Source of the DNA: Halomonas sp. 1513
GTDB lineage: Bacteria; Pseudomonadota; Gammaproteobacteria; Pseudomonadales; Halomonadaceae
DNA length: 64,000 bases
Reading direction: 5' to 3'
Assembly (NCBI GenBank): GCA_001971685.1
Contig: CP019326.1
Span: 2,480,001 to 2,544,000 of the forward strand
Part shown: one piece after another, positions 35,518 through 43,662 of the stretch
How positions within the stretch are numbered: the stretch's first letter is position 1
How the letters are laid out: each line of letters starts with the position of its first letter
Notes under the pieces: model-generated
Seen by the model: only the letters and a program-made list of their open reading frames with translations
Databases searched by the model: none
What the model was told of the DNA's origin: nothing
Program-made: the position numbers and the translations under genes

Positions 35518-36435
35518 ATGCTCCATAGAGTCGAGTTTCTGGATCTTCAGGCGTTCGTGCTGGTCGCCGAGCTGGGGAATTTCCATGAGGCGGCCAAGCG
35601 TCTACACCTCTCACAACCTGCGCTATCACGCCGCATACAGAAGCTCGAAGAGGTGCTGGAGGTGTGCCTGCTCGAGCGCACCACCCGGCGTACACGCTTG
35701 ACGGCGATCGGAGTGGACTTCCTGCCGCGGGCGCGACGGGTCATCGAAGAGTACGAGTCATCGATCTTGGGCATCAGGGAACTTGCGACCCATCAGAAGG
35801 GCACGCTGACCATCGCGTGCCTGCCGACGGCCGCCTTTTACTTTCTGCCCAGCGTCATTCGGGTGTTCAGCGAAGCCTGGCCCGGCATACGCATTCGCAT
35901 TCTCGATGTGAGCGCCAACGAGGGATTGGAAAAGGTGGTGAGGGGGGAGGCGGATTTCGGCATCAACATGATCAGCGCGCAGACCCCCGAGGTGGCCTTT
36001 ACTCCCTTGCTGAAAGACCCCTTCGTACTGGCCCTGCGCTCCGACCATCCGCTGGCCCACAAGCCCGAGATCCACTGGGACGACCTTCACGACGTGCGCT
36101 TGATCACGGTGAGTCGCGACAGCGGCAACCGCATCCTGCTGGACAATGCCCTCTCCGCCGATGGTATCCGCTTGAACAGCTTCTATGAGGTGCAGCACCT
36201 ATCCACGTCACTGGGCCTTGTCGAATCGGGATTGGGCGTAGCGATCCTGCCGCGCATGACAATGCCCGGGGCAGACCACGACATTCTCTGTTCACGGGAA
36301 CTTCCGGCCCCTACTATTCAACGCACCATCGGTCTGGTGACCAGCAACTCGCATAGCCTGTCGGGAACCGCGCAGCTGTTTATCGAGCTGCTTCTCGAGA
36401 AGTGGGGCCACTACAGCGAGGATGAACCCGCTTAG
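35518..36435 (+). CDS. LysR-family regulator of the PrpF/TTT operon
   Basis: This 305-residue LysR-type regulator has the N-terminal winged helix (FLDLQAFVLVAELGNFHEAAKR, LSQPALSRRIQKLEEVLEVC, residues ~6-50) and a C-terminal effector domain beginning GTLTIACLPTAAFYFLPSVI. It is transcribed divergently from the PrpF-like/tctC/tctAB operon, the standard position for a LysR activator of a transport and catabolic operon. The effector is presumably the imported carboxylate or its tautomer. No other target is suggested by the sequence. Confidence 0.9.
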   Translation: MLHRVEFLDLQAFVLVAELGNFHEAAKRLHLSQPALSRRIQKLEEVLEVCLLERTTRRTRLTAIGVDFLPRARRVIEEYESSILGIRELATHQKGTLTIACLPTAAFYFLPSVIRVFSEAWPGIRIRILDVSANEGLEKVVRGEADFGINMISAQTPEVAFTPLLKDPFVLALRSDHPLAHKPEIHWDDLHDVRLITVSRDSGNRILLDNALSADGIRLNSFYEVQHLSTSLGLVESGLGVAILPRMTMPGADHDILCSRELPAPTIQRTIGLVTSNSHSLSGTAQLFIELLLEKWGHYSEDEPA

Positions 36436-36476
36436 GCTGCCTGGGAGCGAGCGTCAGCCGTACCAGCCCATCATGT

Positions 36477-36502
36477 AAAACCCCGCGGCACGGGCCGCGG
36501 GG
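36477..36502 (-). terminator. Intrinsic terminator of hpd
   Basis: Read leftward, an 8-bp stem CCCCGCGG/CCGCGGGG (36481-36502) is followed by TTTT, about 30 bases past the hpd stop codon. Confidence 0.8.
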
Positions 36503-36532
36503 TCGGGTGTCAGGAGCGGTGTCTTGCCAGGC

Positions 36533-37633
36533 TCAGTCGTCCTTGAGCACGCCGCGGCGGATCTGGTCCTCCTCGATGGATTCGAACAGCGCCTTGAAGT
36601 TGCCTTCACCGAAGCCGTCGTTGCCCTTGCGCTGGATGATCTCGAAGAAGATCGGCCCGATCACCGTCTCGGTGAAGATCTGCAGCAGCACCCCTTCGCC
36701 TTCGCCGCCGTCGACCAGCAGGCTCAGCTCGCGGAGCTCGGCGACGTCCTCCTCGTGGTTGGGCACCCGTGCATCGACCTTCTCGTAGTAGGTGTCCGGG
36801 GTCGAGAGGAAGGTCACGCCGTTGGCCCGCAGCGCTCGCACCGTGGCATAGATGTCGTCGGTGGCCATGGCTAGGTGCTGGATGCCTTCGCCGTTGTATT
36901 CGCGCAGGAATTCGGCGATCTGCGAGTTGTCGTCGGCGGACTCGTTGATCGGGATGTGCATCTTGCCGCACGGCGCGGTCATCGCCCGCGACAGCAGCCC
37001 GGTCTTCTTGCCCTTGATATCGAAATAGCGGTTCTCGCGGAAGTTGGCGATATCGGTATAGAAATTCGCCCAGACGTCCATCTGGCCGCGGTCGACGTTG
37101 TGGGTCAGGTGGTCGAGCACCTGCAGGCCCACGCTGCGATCATTGGCGCTGCGGCCGGGAATCTTCTCGAAGTCGATGTCGTAGATGGTGCGACCCTGGC
37201 CGTCGACCTTGCTATCGACGAAGTAGAGCAGCGAGCCACCGATGCCGCGTACCGCCGGGATACCCACCTCGTCGGGGCCGACCGGATTCTCCACCGGCTC
37301 GGCGCCGTTGGCCACGGCATGCTCGAAGGCCTGCTGGGCATCGGCCACCTTCCAGGCCATGGCGCAGGCGCTGGGGCCGTGAATCTTGCCGAACTCGGCG
37401 GCGTGGCTGTTCGGCTCGGCGTTGAGCACGAAGTTGACGCCCTCCTGCTGGAACAGCGAGACCTGCTTGGAGCGGTGCTTGCGGGTCTCGGTGAAGCCCA
37501 TCTGGACGAACAGCTGGCGAAGGGCCTCGATGCCTTCGTCGCTGGGCGCGGTATACTCGACGAACTCGAAGCCGTTGGTGCCGATCGGATTGCTGGCGCT
37601 CTGCTGCGGCGCGACCTGTGCCGGTGCGTTCAT
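36533..37633 (-). CDS. hpd: 4-Hydroxyphenylpyruvate dioxygenase
   Basis: HPPD converts 4-hydroxyphenylpyruvate to homogentisate with oxygen and Fe(II), linking the aminotransferase step to hmgA. The 366-residue protein has two vicinal-oxygen-chelate domains. The iron ligands are visible in GLQVLDHLTHNVDRG (first His, ~residue 170), GIQHLAMATDDIYAT (second His, ~250) and ILQ/FFEIIQRKGNDGFGEGNF region (Glu, ~330). A GGAGGTC ribosome site precedes the ATG. It stands alone as a single-gene unit with its own terminator. A TyrR box about 200 bases upstream ties it to phenylalanine/tyrosine regulation. Confidence 0.96.
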   Translation of the reverse strand: MNAPAQVAPQQSASNPIGTNGFEFVEYTAPSDEGIEALRQLFVQMGFTETRKHRSKQVSLFQQEGVNFVLNAEPNSHAAEFGKIHGPSACAMAWKVADAQQAFEHAVANGAEPVENPVGPDEVGIPAVRGIGGSLLYFVDSKVDGQGRTIYDIDFEKIPGRSANDRSVGLQVLDHLTHNVDRGQMDVWANFYTDIANFRENRYFDIKGKKTGLLSRAMTAPCGKMHIPINESADDNSQIAEFLREYNGEGIQHLAMATDDIYATVRALRANGVTFLSTPDTYYEKVDARVPNHEEDVAELRELSLLVDGGEGEGVLLQIFTETVIGPIFFEIIQRKGNDGFGEGNFKALFESIEEDQIRRGVLKDD

Positions 37634-37835
37634 GGTGACCTCCTCAGGGTGTTGTTGTGGGTCGTGACCAATGTCGTGCCCCCAGCCTAGAGCCCTGGCC
37701 GCGCCGCGAGCAGGGCTATTTCATGCCCCTGGCGGAGTGTTTTGGCACCGCAGCGTCGGCCGCTGTAACGATTCCTTGCCAGCCACCGGCAGCCGTGATG
37801 GTGCGCCGCCGCCGCGGTCGAAAGACCTGACACCC

Positions 37836-37853
37836 CGTAACGAAACCCTTACA
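37836..37853. promoter_or_regulatory. TyrR/PhhR box upstream of hpd
   Basis: CGTAACGAAACCCTTACA matches the TyrR pattern TGTAAA-N6-TTTACA in the essential G and C positions 15 bases apart, with 4-5 of 6 bases in each arm. It sits just after the argO-like stop codon and ~200 bases before hpd. A further half-site, TGTAAC, is at 37764-37769. Confidence 0.6.
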
Positions 37854-37855
37854 GA

Positions 37856-38464
37856 TCATGGCAGCATCGCCCCGCTGGCAAGCCGCCAGGCCACCCAGGC
37901 CAGTATCAGTGCGATCAGCGTATCGATGATGCGCCATACCCGAGGACTGGCCAGGCGCGGCGCCAACCAGCCGGCGGCAGCCACCAGCCCGAAGAACCAG
38001 CCGAACGAGGCCAGCGCGGCGCCGATGAAGAACCCCAGCGGGCTTGGCTGCACCGCGCCGATGGCGCCCAGCAGTACCAGGGTTTCCAGATAGACCTGGG
38101 GGTTGAGCAGGGTTACCGCCAAGGTCGCCGCCAGCGCAGCACGCCAGGACCCTTGAGAGCCGCTGGCGGCCACCAGTGCATTGCTGAGCATCGCGCGGCG
38201 CAGTGCCAGCCACGCCTGCCAGGCCAGAAACGCCGCTCCCGCCCAGCGCGCCACCTCCATCAGCAGTGCCTGCTGGGCAATCAGTGCCCCCAACCCCAGC
38301 ACCCCCAGGCCAATCAGCAGCCAATCGCACAGGGCGCAGACCCCGGCCACCAGCCAGGCGTGCTCTCGACGCAGCCCCTGCTGCAGCACGAAGGCGTTCT
38401 GGGCGCCGATGGCGACGATCAGGCCGGCACAGATCAGTAGTCCATGGGTGAGGGAAATCAGCAC
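37856..38464 (-). CDS. argO: LysE/ArgO-family amino-acid exporter
   Basis: This 202-residue inner-membrane exporter belongs to the LysE/ArgO family, which exports basic amino acids (arginine, lysine, canavanine). It has six hydrophobic segments and the family motifs IVAIGAQNAFVLQQGLRREH (~18-37), VCALCDWLLIGLGVLG, and LNPQVYLETLVLLGAIGA. The start (MLISLTHGLL) fits the family, and a GAGGAGC site lies just upstream. It is divergent from an ArgP-like LysR gene, the classic argO/argP pairing. A longer open frame on this strand (to 38486) is out of frame with it and not a gene. Confidence 0.9.
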   Translation of the reverse strand: MLISLTHGLLICAGLIVAIGAQNAFVLQQGLRREHAWLVAGVCALCDWLLIGLGVLGLGALIAQQALLMEVARWAGAAFLAWQAWLALRRAMLSNALVAASGSQGSWRAALAATLAVTLLNPQVYLETLVLLGAIGAVQPSPLGFFIGAALASFGWFFGLVAAAGWLAPRLASPRVWRIIDTLIALILAWVAWRLASGAMLP

Positions 38465-38601
38465 GCGCAGCTCCTCTTGGCAGCATCGATTGGAAGATCG
38501 TGCCGAGCAGGCTACGCTGGACGCTTAAATTAATGAAATTACTATAGCAACTGAGTGATTAGAAAAAATGATAACCAAGCCGACTGCCCGGGACCGTCAG
38601 A

Positions 38602-39549
38602 ATGCTCGACTATAAGCTGCTTGCGGCACTGGCCGCGGTGGTCGACCAGGCTGGCTTCGAGCGCGGCGCGCGCCAGCTCGGCCTGACCCAGTCGGCGGTA
38701 TCCCAGCGTATCAAGCTGCTCGAGGCCCGCCTCGGCCAGCCGGTACTGATGCGCAGCCCGCGCCTGGCGCCGACGCCACTCGGTCAGCGCCTGCTCAACC
38801 ATGTGCAACAGGTACGCCTGCTCGAACACGACCTGCTCGATGAAGTCCCTGCGCTGGGCAGCGGCGATGAGCCGCGACTGCGCCTGGCCATCAACGCCGA
38901 TAGCCTGGCGACCTGGTGGCCGGAGGCCGTGGGCCGCTTCAGCGACCGGCATCGGGTGCTGTTCGAGCTGGTGGTGGAAGATCAGGAGGTGGCGCTGAAA
39001 CGGATGCGCGACGGCGAGGTCGCCGGGTGTCTCTGCGACTCACCGCGTCCGGTGCAGGGGGCACGCAGCCATGCGCTGGGCAGCATGCGCTACCGGGCGC
39101 TGGCAAGCCCGGCCTTCATCGCCCGCTACTTTCCCCACGGGGTGACGCCGAGCGCCCTGAAGCGGGCCCCGGCGCTGGTGTTTGGGCCCGATGACCGCCT
39201 CCAGCATCGCTTCCTGGCGATGTACGGCGTCGAGCCGCCGTTTCCCTACCACCTGTGCCCGTCGTCGCAGGGCTTCGTCGGCCTGGCCCTGGCGGGTCTC
39301 GGCTGGGGCATGGTGCCAGAGCGCCAGGCGGCGCGCGAACTCGATGCCGGGCGGCTCGAGGAGATCGACCCCAGCGGCCATCTCGCCGATGGCCGCCTGG
39401 TCGACCTCTCGCCCCACCAGGCGGTGGACGTGCCGCTCTACTGGCACCACTGGCGACAGGGCGGCCAGGTGCTGGATGCCCTGACCGCCCATCTGCTGGC
39501 ACTCAGCGATAGCTGGCTGGTGCCGCCGGACGCCTCGCCCGGCGGCTGA
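38602..39549 (+). CDS. argP: ArgP-like LysR-family regulator
   Basis: This 315-residue LysR regulator resembles ArgP (IciA), which activates argO in response to arginine and is blocked by lysine. The ArgP-type N-terminus is clear: MLDYKLLAALAAVVDQAGFE, RGARQLGLTQSAVSQRIKLL and ARLGQPVLMR. The C-terminal domain has LRLAINADSLATWWPEAVGR and the segment VGLALAGLGWGMVPERQA, both characteristic of ArgP. It is divergent from argO with a 137-base, AT-rich intergenic region, consistent with a shared control site, though I could not pin down one T-N11-A site. It converges with fdhA, 5 bases apart. Confidence 0.9.
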   Translation: MLDYKLLAALAAVVDQAGFERGARQLGLTQSAVSQRIKLLEARLGQPVLMRSPRLAPTPLGQRLLNHVQQVRLLEHDLLDEVPALGSGDEPRLRLAINADSLATWWPEAVGRFSDRHRVLFELVVEDQEVALKRMRDGEVAGCLCDSPRPVQGARSHALGSMRYRALASPAFIARYFPHGVTPSALKRAPALVFGPDDRLQHRFLAMYGVEPPFPYHLCPSSQGFVGLALAGLGWGMVPERQAARELDAGRLEEIDPSGHLADGRLVDLSPHQAVDVPLYWHHWRQGGQVLDALTAHLLALSDSWLVPPDASPGG

Positions 39550-39554
39550 GGCAC

Positions 39555-40748
39555 TCAGGCAGCCACGCTGCCGTGGGGGTCGATGACGAATTTCTTCGCC
39601 ACGCCGCCATCGAAGTCGGCATAGCCGCGCGGGGCGTCGTCCAGCGAGATCACCTGCACATTGACCGCCTGGGCAATATGCACCCGCTCGAACAGGATCG
39701 CCTGCATCAGCTGGCGATGGTACTTCATCACCGGGCACTGGCCGGTGTGGAAGGAGTGCGACTTGGCCCAGCCCAGGCCCAGGCGCATCGACAGGTTGCC
39801 GTGCTGGGCATCGGCGCTTTCGGCGCCGGGATCCTCGGTGACGTAGAGCCCCGGGATGCCGATCTGGCCGCCGGCACGGGTGATGTCCATGCAGGCGTTG
39901 AGTACCGCCGCGGGCTGCTCGTGGGAGTGATCGTGACCGTGACAGCGCGCCTCGAAGCCCACCGCATCCACCGCGCAGTCGACCTCGCGATCGCCGAGGA
40001 TCGGTTCGAGCATATCCGCCATCGGCGTGTCTTCACGCAGATCGAGGGTCTCGCAGCCGAAGCTTCTGGCCTGGGCCAGGCGCTCGGGGTTCATGTCGCC
40101 GACGATCACGCAGGCCGCCCCCAGCAGCTGCGCCGAAACCGCCGCGGCCAGGCCTACCGGGCCGGCACCGGCAATATAGACGGTGCTACCCGGCCCCACC
40201 CCGGCGGTAACGCAGCCGTGGAAACCGGTGGGAAAGATATCCGAGAGCAGCGTCAGGTCGCCGATCTTGTCCATGGCGAGTTCACGATCGGGGAACTTGA
40301 GCAGATTGAAGTCGGCATAGGGCACCATCACGTACTCGGTCTGGCCGCCGACCCAGCCGCCCATGTCGACGTAGCCGTAGGCCGCCCCGGGGCGCGCCGG
40401 ATTGACGTTGAGACAGATGCCGGTCTTGCCCTCCTTGCAGTTGCGGCAACGGCCGCAGGCAATATTGAACGGCACCGAGACGATATCGCCGACCGCGACG
40501 AACTCCACGTCGCGACCGCACTCGATCACCTCGCCGGTGATCTCGTGGCCCAGCACCAGCCCCTGTGGTGCGGTGGTGCGACCGCGCACCATATGCTGGT
40601 CGCTGCCGCAAATGTTGGTGGTGATCACCTTGAGGATCACCCCGTGCTCGCACTTGCGCTTGCCCAGCGCCAGTTCGGGAAAGGGAATGGCCTGGACCTC
40701 GACCTTGCCGGGGCCCATGTAGACCACCCCGCGGTTGGCTTGACTCAT
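39555..40748 (-). CDS. fdhA: Glutathione-independent formaldehyde dehydrogenase
   Basis: This 397-residue zinc- and NAD-dependent enzyme of the medium-chain alcohol dehydrogenase family oxidises formaldehyde to formate without glutathione, as in Pseudomonas putida FdhA. The catalytic-zinc region is NICGSDQHMVRGRT (~47-60) with GLVLGHEITGEV, and the structural zinc cluster is CGRCRNCKEGKTGICLN (~98-114). The nucleotide fold starts VYIAGAGPVGLAAAVSAQLL. The enzyme-specific insertion RCHGHDHSHEQPAAVLNACM is present. A possible GTCTCA/TGAGAC inverted repeat (40814-40848) lies upstream and may be an operator. No C1-specific neighbours are seen, so detoxification of formaldehyde is the simplest role. 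Confidence 0.92.
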   Translation of the reverse strand: MSQANRGVVYMGPGKVEVQAIPFPELALGKRKCEHGVILKVITTNICGSDQHMVRGRTTAPQGLVLGHEITGEVIECGRDVEFVAVGDIVSVPFNIACGRCRNCKEGKTGICLNVNPARPGAAYGYVDMGGWVGGQTEYVMVPYADFNLLKFPDRELAMDKIGDLTLLSDIFPTGFHGCVTAGVGPGSTVYIAGAGPVGLAAAVSAQLLGAACVIVGDMNPERLAQARSFGCETLDLREDTPMADMLEPILGDREVDCAVDAVGFEARCHGHDHSHEQPAAVLNACMDITRAGGQIGIPGLYVTEDPGAESADAQHGNLSMRLGLGWAKSHSFHTGQCPVMKYHRQLMQAILFERVHIAQAVNVQVISLDDAPRGYADFDGGVAKKFVIDPHGSVAA

Positions 40749-41013
40749 GGCTGGCGTCCTTCATTTATGCTGTGATTGGCGCCTACAGCCTAGTCAAGCT
40801 AGCCCCGCCCAACGTCTCAGGCGAGGCATCGGCATGCCCATTTGAGACATCCCGGCACTTACCCGCCCACGCTCGCCGAGTTACCACGCCAGTAACCGAT
40901 CGGCTATGCTCATTAGAAAAGTCGTCAACAGCCATGACAAGACGTCGCCGCACGCCCTGCCGTCACTCTAGCCAACGCCCGGAGAGCCCACGCTAACGGA
41001 ACAGGAGACTGCC

Positions 41014-42165
41014 ATGACAAGCGACCCCAGAATCGGCCCCGTTCCCCTCCCCGATACCCGCGCGCGTCGCGTCGTCGAGCAGCTCCTCGAAGGCTCCGGT
41101 GTGACCCTCAACGGCAGCGCCGAGTGGGACATCCAGGTGCACCACCCCGACTTGTTCAGCCGCGTGCTCCATCAGGGCACACTGGGCCTCGGCGAGGCCT
41201 ACATGGACGGCTGGTGGGAGTGCTCGCGCATTGACGAGATGGCCTGCCGGCTGCTGATGCACGGGCTAGGCGAACGCGCCCATACGCCCTCCGAGCGGCT
41301 CATGTACCGCCTGCAAACCGGCTTCTTCAATCTGCAGAGCAAGGCGCGGGCATATATCGTCGGCGAAGCGCACTACGACCTCGGAAACGACCTCTTCGAG
41401 CGCATGCTCGACCCCACCATGTGTTACTCCTGCGGCTACTGGAAAGGCGCCGACTCGCTGCACCAGGCTCAGCTCGACAAGCTCGACCTGGTGGCACGCA
41501 AGCTCGAGCTAGAGCCCGGCATGCGGGTACTCGATATCGGCTGCGGCTGGGGTAGCTTTGCCGAATACGCCGCCCACCACTACCGCGCCGAGGTCACCGG
41601 CATCACTATCTCCCGCGAGCAGGCGAGGTTGGCCCGGGAGCGCTGCGACGGCCTGCCGGTCAATATTCTGCTGCAGGACTACCGCGATCTCGATGGCCAC
41701 TACGACCGCATCGTGTCGATCGGCATGTTCGAGCACGTCGGCCACCGCAACTACGCCACCTACTTCAGGACAGTAGAACGACTCCTCGAGGACGATGGCC
41801 TGTTCCTGCTGCACACCATCGGCTCCAACAACTCCGATATCACCGCCGACCCGTGGGTCAACAAGTACATCTTTCCCAACGGCGTGCTGCCCTCGGCAAT
41901 GCATATCGCTCGGGCCGCCGAAGGGCACCTGCTGCTCGAGGACTGGCAGAATTTCGGCGCCGACTACGACCCCACCCTGATGGCCTGGCTGGCCAATCTC
42001 GACGCTCGCTGGCACGAGATTGCCGAGCACTACAGCGAGCGCGTTAGGCGCATGTTCCGCTACTACCTCTCGGTGTGCGCCGGCGCCTTTCGCGCCCGTG
42101 ACCTGCAGCTCTGGCAACTGGTGTTCTCGCTCGGGCGTGCCGGGCGCTACGATGCGCCACGCTGA
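41014..42165 (+). CDS. cfa: Cyclopropane-fatty-acyl-phospholipid synthase
   Basis: CFA synthase methylenates the double bond of unsaturated phospholipid acyl chains using S-adenosylmethionine, making membranes more resistant to acid, salt or other stress. The 383-residue protein has the N-terminal lipid-binding domain and the methyltransferase core with VLDIGCGWGSFAEYAAHHY (~171-189). Active-site segments AHYDLGNDLFERMLDPTMCY, SCGYWKG, SIGMFEHVGHRNYATYF and HTIGSNNSDITADPWVNKYI are all present. A CAGGAGACTGCC ribosome site precedes the ATG. The 265 bases upstream hold no gene; promoter elements are not obvious. It is followed by an independent GGDEF gene. Confidence 0.95.
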   Translation: MTSDPRIGPVPLPDTRARRVVEQLLEGSGVTLNGSAEWDIQVHHPDLFSRVLHQGTLGLGEAYMDGWWECSRIDEMACRLLMHGLGERAHTPSERLMYRLQTGFFNLQSKARAYIVGEAHYDLGNDLFERMLDPTMCYSCGYWKGADSLHQAQLDKLDLVARKLELEPGMRVLDIGCGWGSFAEYAAHHYRAEVTGITISREQARLARERCDGLPVNILLQDYRDLDGHYDRIVSIGMFEHVGHRNYATYFRTVERLLEDDGLFLLHTIGSNNSDITADPWVNKYIFPNGVLPSAMHIARAAEGHLLLEDWQNFGADYDPTLMAWLANLDARWHEIAEHYSERVRRMFRYYLSVCAGAFRARDLQLWQLVFSLGRAGRYDAPR

Positions 42166-42335
42166 CCGTACCATGACAAAGCGTCACACCTTGTAGTCAA
42201 TCGCTTACATCCTTTGCAGGGTGACGCCTCCTCATGCTTAGGCGTATATTTGCCTGCTTATATTACGAGGTGCCAAGCACCCGACGAACAACAAGAAACA
42301 CCAACGCAGCGGAACGCCTAGCCAGGAGGCCACCC

Positions 42336-43250
42336 ATGCCTGCCGATGACAGCGTGCTGCCCGAGACCATGGAGAGTCTCGCGCAGCTCAAGGCCATGAC
42401 CGAACGTATCCCCGGCATGATCTTTCAACTCTTTCGCAGTGCCAGCGGCCAGCTGCGCTTTCCCTATCTGGCCGGCAACGCCACCCTGATCCGCGACGGC
42501 GAGCGCCGCCTGCTCGCCGACGATGCCAGCTACGCGTTTGCACGCATTCACGCCGAGGATTTTCCGCGCCTGATGGCCGCCATCGAGCGTTCGGCCAAGT
42601 CGCTGACGCCGCTGGCCAAGCAGTTTCGCCTCTATCAGCCGTGCGGCGAGATTCGCTGGATCTCGGTGCGCGCTCAGCCCGAATGGCGCGGTGGCGGCAC
42701 CCTGTGGCACGGCCTGATGATGGATGTCAGCGAACAGGTCGCCCATGAGGCGCACCTGCGCGAACTCTCCGACACCGACGAGCTCACCGGGCTGGCCAAT
42801 CGCCGCAAGCTGATGTGTCGACTGGACGAGGAGATCTCCTCCGCGCGTCGTCACGGCTCGCCGCTGTCGCTGATGCTGCTCGACCTCGATCACTTCAAGG
42901 GCATCAACGACACCTGGGGGCATCTGCAGGGCGACCAGGTGCTCGAGGACCTGGCGCGACTCTGTGAGCAGCAGCTACGCGAAGAGGACATCCCGGCGCG
43001 GCTCGGCGGCGAGGAGTTCGCCGTGGTCCTGCCGCTAACACCGCTCTCGCACTGCCAGCCGCTTGCCGAGCGCCTACGCGAGGCGATTGCCCGCCACGAC
43101 TTCGGTATCGGCCTCGGCAAGGTCACGGTCAGTATCGGGATTGCCGAGTACCGCCTGGGCGAGCCCCGCGAGGCCTTTATCGAACGCGCCGACCGCCACC
43201 TCTACGCAGCCAAGCATCAGGGGCGGGATCGGGTCATCAGCGCACCCTGA
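42336..43250 (+). CDS. PAS-GGDEF diguanylate cyclase
   Basis: This 304-residue soluble protein has an N-terminal PAS-like sensor (~residues 15-130, with QFRLYQPCGEIRWISVRAQP and LWHGLMMDVSEQ) and a GGDEF domain (~145-300). The active motif GGEEF lies near residue 224, and an intact inhibitory I-site (REED) lies five residues before it. DTDELTGLANRRKL and LLDLDHFKGINDTWGH are textbook. It should make c-di-GMP under control of a cytoplasmic signal. The start at 42336 is supported by AGGAGG ten bases upstream; the open frame runs further but the extra residues are not domain-like. It converges with the globin gene, 6 bases apart. Confidence 0.93.
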   Translation: MPADDSVLPETMESLAQLKAMTERIPGMIFQLFRSASGQLRFPYLAGNATLIRDGERRLLADDASYAFARIHAEDFPRLMAAIERSAKSLTPLAKQFRLYQPCGEIRWISVRAQPEWRGGGTLWHGLMMDVSEQVAHEAHLRELSDTDELTGLANRRKLMCRLDEEISSARRHGSPLSLMLLDLDHFKGINDTWGHLQGDQVLEDLARLCEQQLREEDIPARLGGEEFAVVLPLTPLSHCQPLAERLREAIARHDFGIGLGKVTVSIGIAEYRLGEPREAFIERADRHLYAAKHQGRDRVISAP

Positions 43251-43256
43251 AGCCCT

Positions 43257-43661
43257 TCAGCGGCGCCGACACATCTCCGCCGGATGGCGCAGCTGGGCCA
43301 GCAGATAGGCCTTGAGCTCGGCATCCACGCCCTGCTCGTCGAGCGCCGTGGCCATGCACAGAAGCCAAGCATCGCGCTCCTCGGGACCGATATCCAGGTG
43401 AAGATGCGCCCCCGGGATGCTGATCGGCCCGAAGCGCTCGCGATAGCGCTTGGGGCCGCCCATCCAGCCGATCAGGAAGGTGGTCAGCTTGTCCTGCGCC
43501 TCGGCGAGGTCATCGGCATGCATGGCGCGAATCCGCTGCGCCTCCGGCAACCGCTGCATCGCCGCGTAGAAACGCTCGACGAGCGCGGCCACCGCCGCCT
43601 CACCGCCCAGCGCACGCAGGGTGCTGTCGCCGACACCGTAAATGCGCGGCGTATCGCTCAT
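43257..43661 (-). CDS. Group II truncated globin, last gene of the condensin-like operon
   Basis: This 134-residue protein matches group II truncated haemoglobins (trHbO/YjbI-like), which bind haem and handle oxygen, NO or peroxide. The pattern RFYAAMQRLPEAQRIRAMHADD, then LTTFLIGWMGGPKRYRERFG and the proximal-His region GAHLHLDIGPEERDAWLLCM, is diagnostic; the Trp of WLLCM is the group II TrpG8. It begins one base after the stop of the MukB-like gene (TAGGATG), with its ribosome site inside that gene, so the two are translationally coupled. A globin at the end of a condensin operon is unexpected. Read-through or chance operon merger is possible. Confidence 0.9.
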   Translation of the reverse strand: MSDTPRIYGVGDSTLRALGGEAAVAALVERFYAAMQRLPEAQRIRAMHADDLAEAQDKLTTFLIGWMGGPKRYRERFGPISIPGAHLHLDIGPEERDAWLLCMATALDEQGVDAELKAYLLAQLRHPAEMCRRR

Positions 43662-43662
43662 C

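Noticed and set aside
37716..38486. Open frame (256 codons) overlapping argO on the same strand
   Set aside because: Pro/Arg/Ala-rich frame-shifted reading of argO; only the 202-codon frame has LysE motifs.
40772..40996. Short open frame between fdhA and cfa
   Set aside because: No ribosome site, no recognisable similarity, and atypical composition; treated as intergenic.
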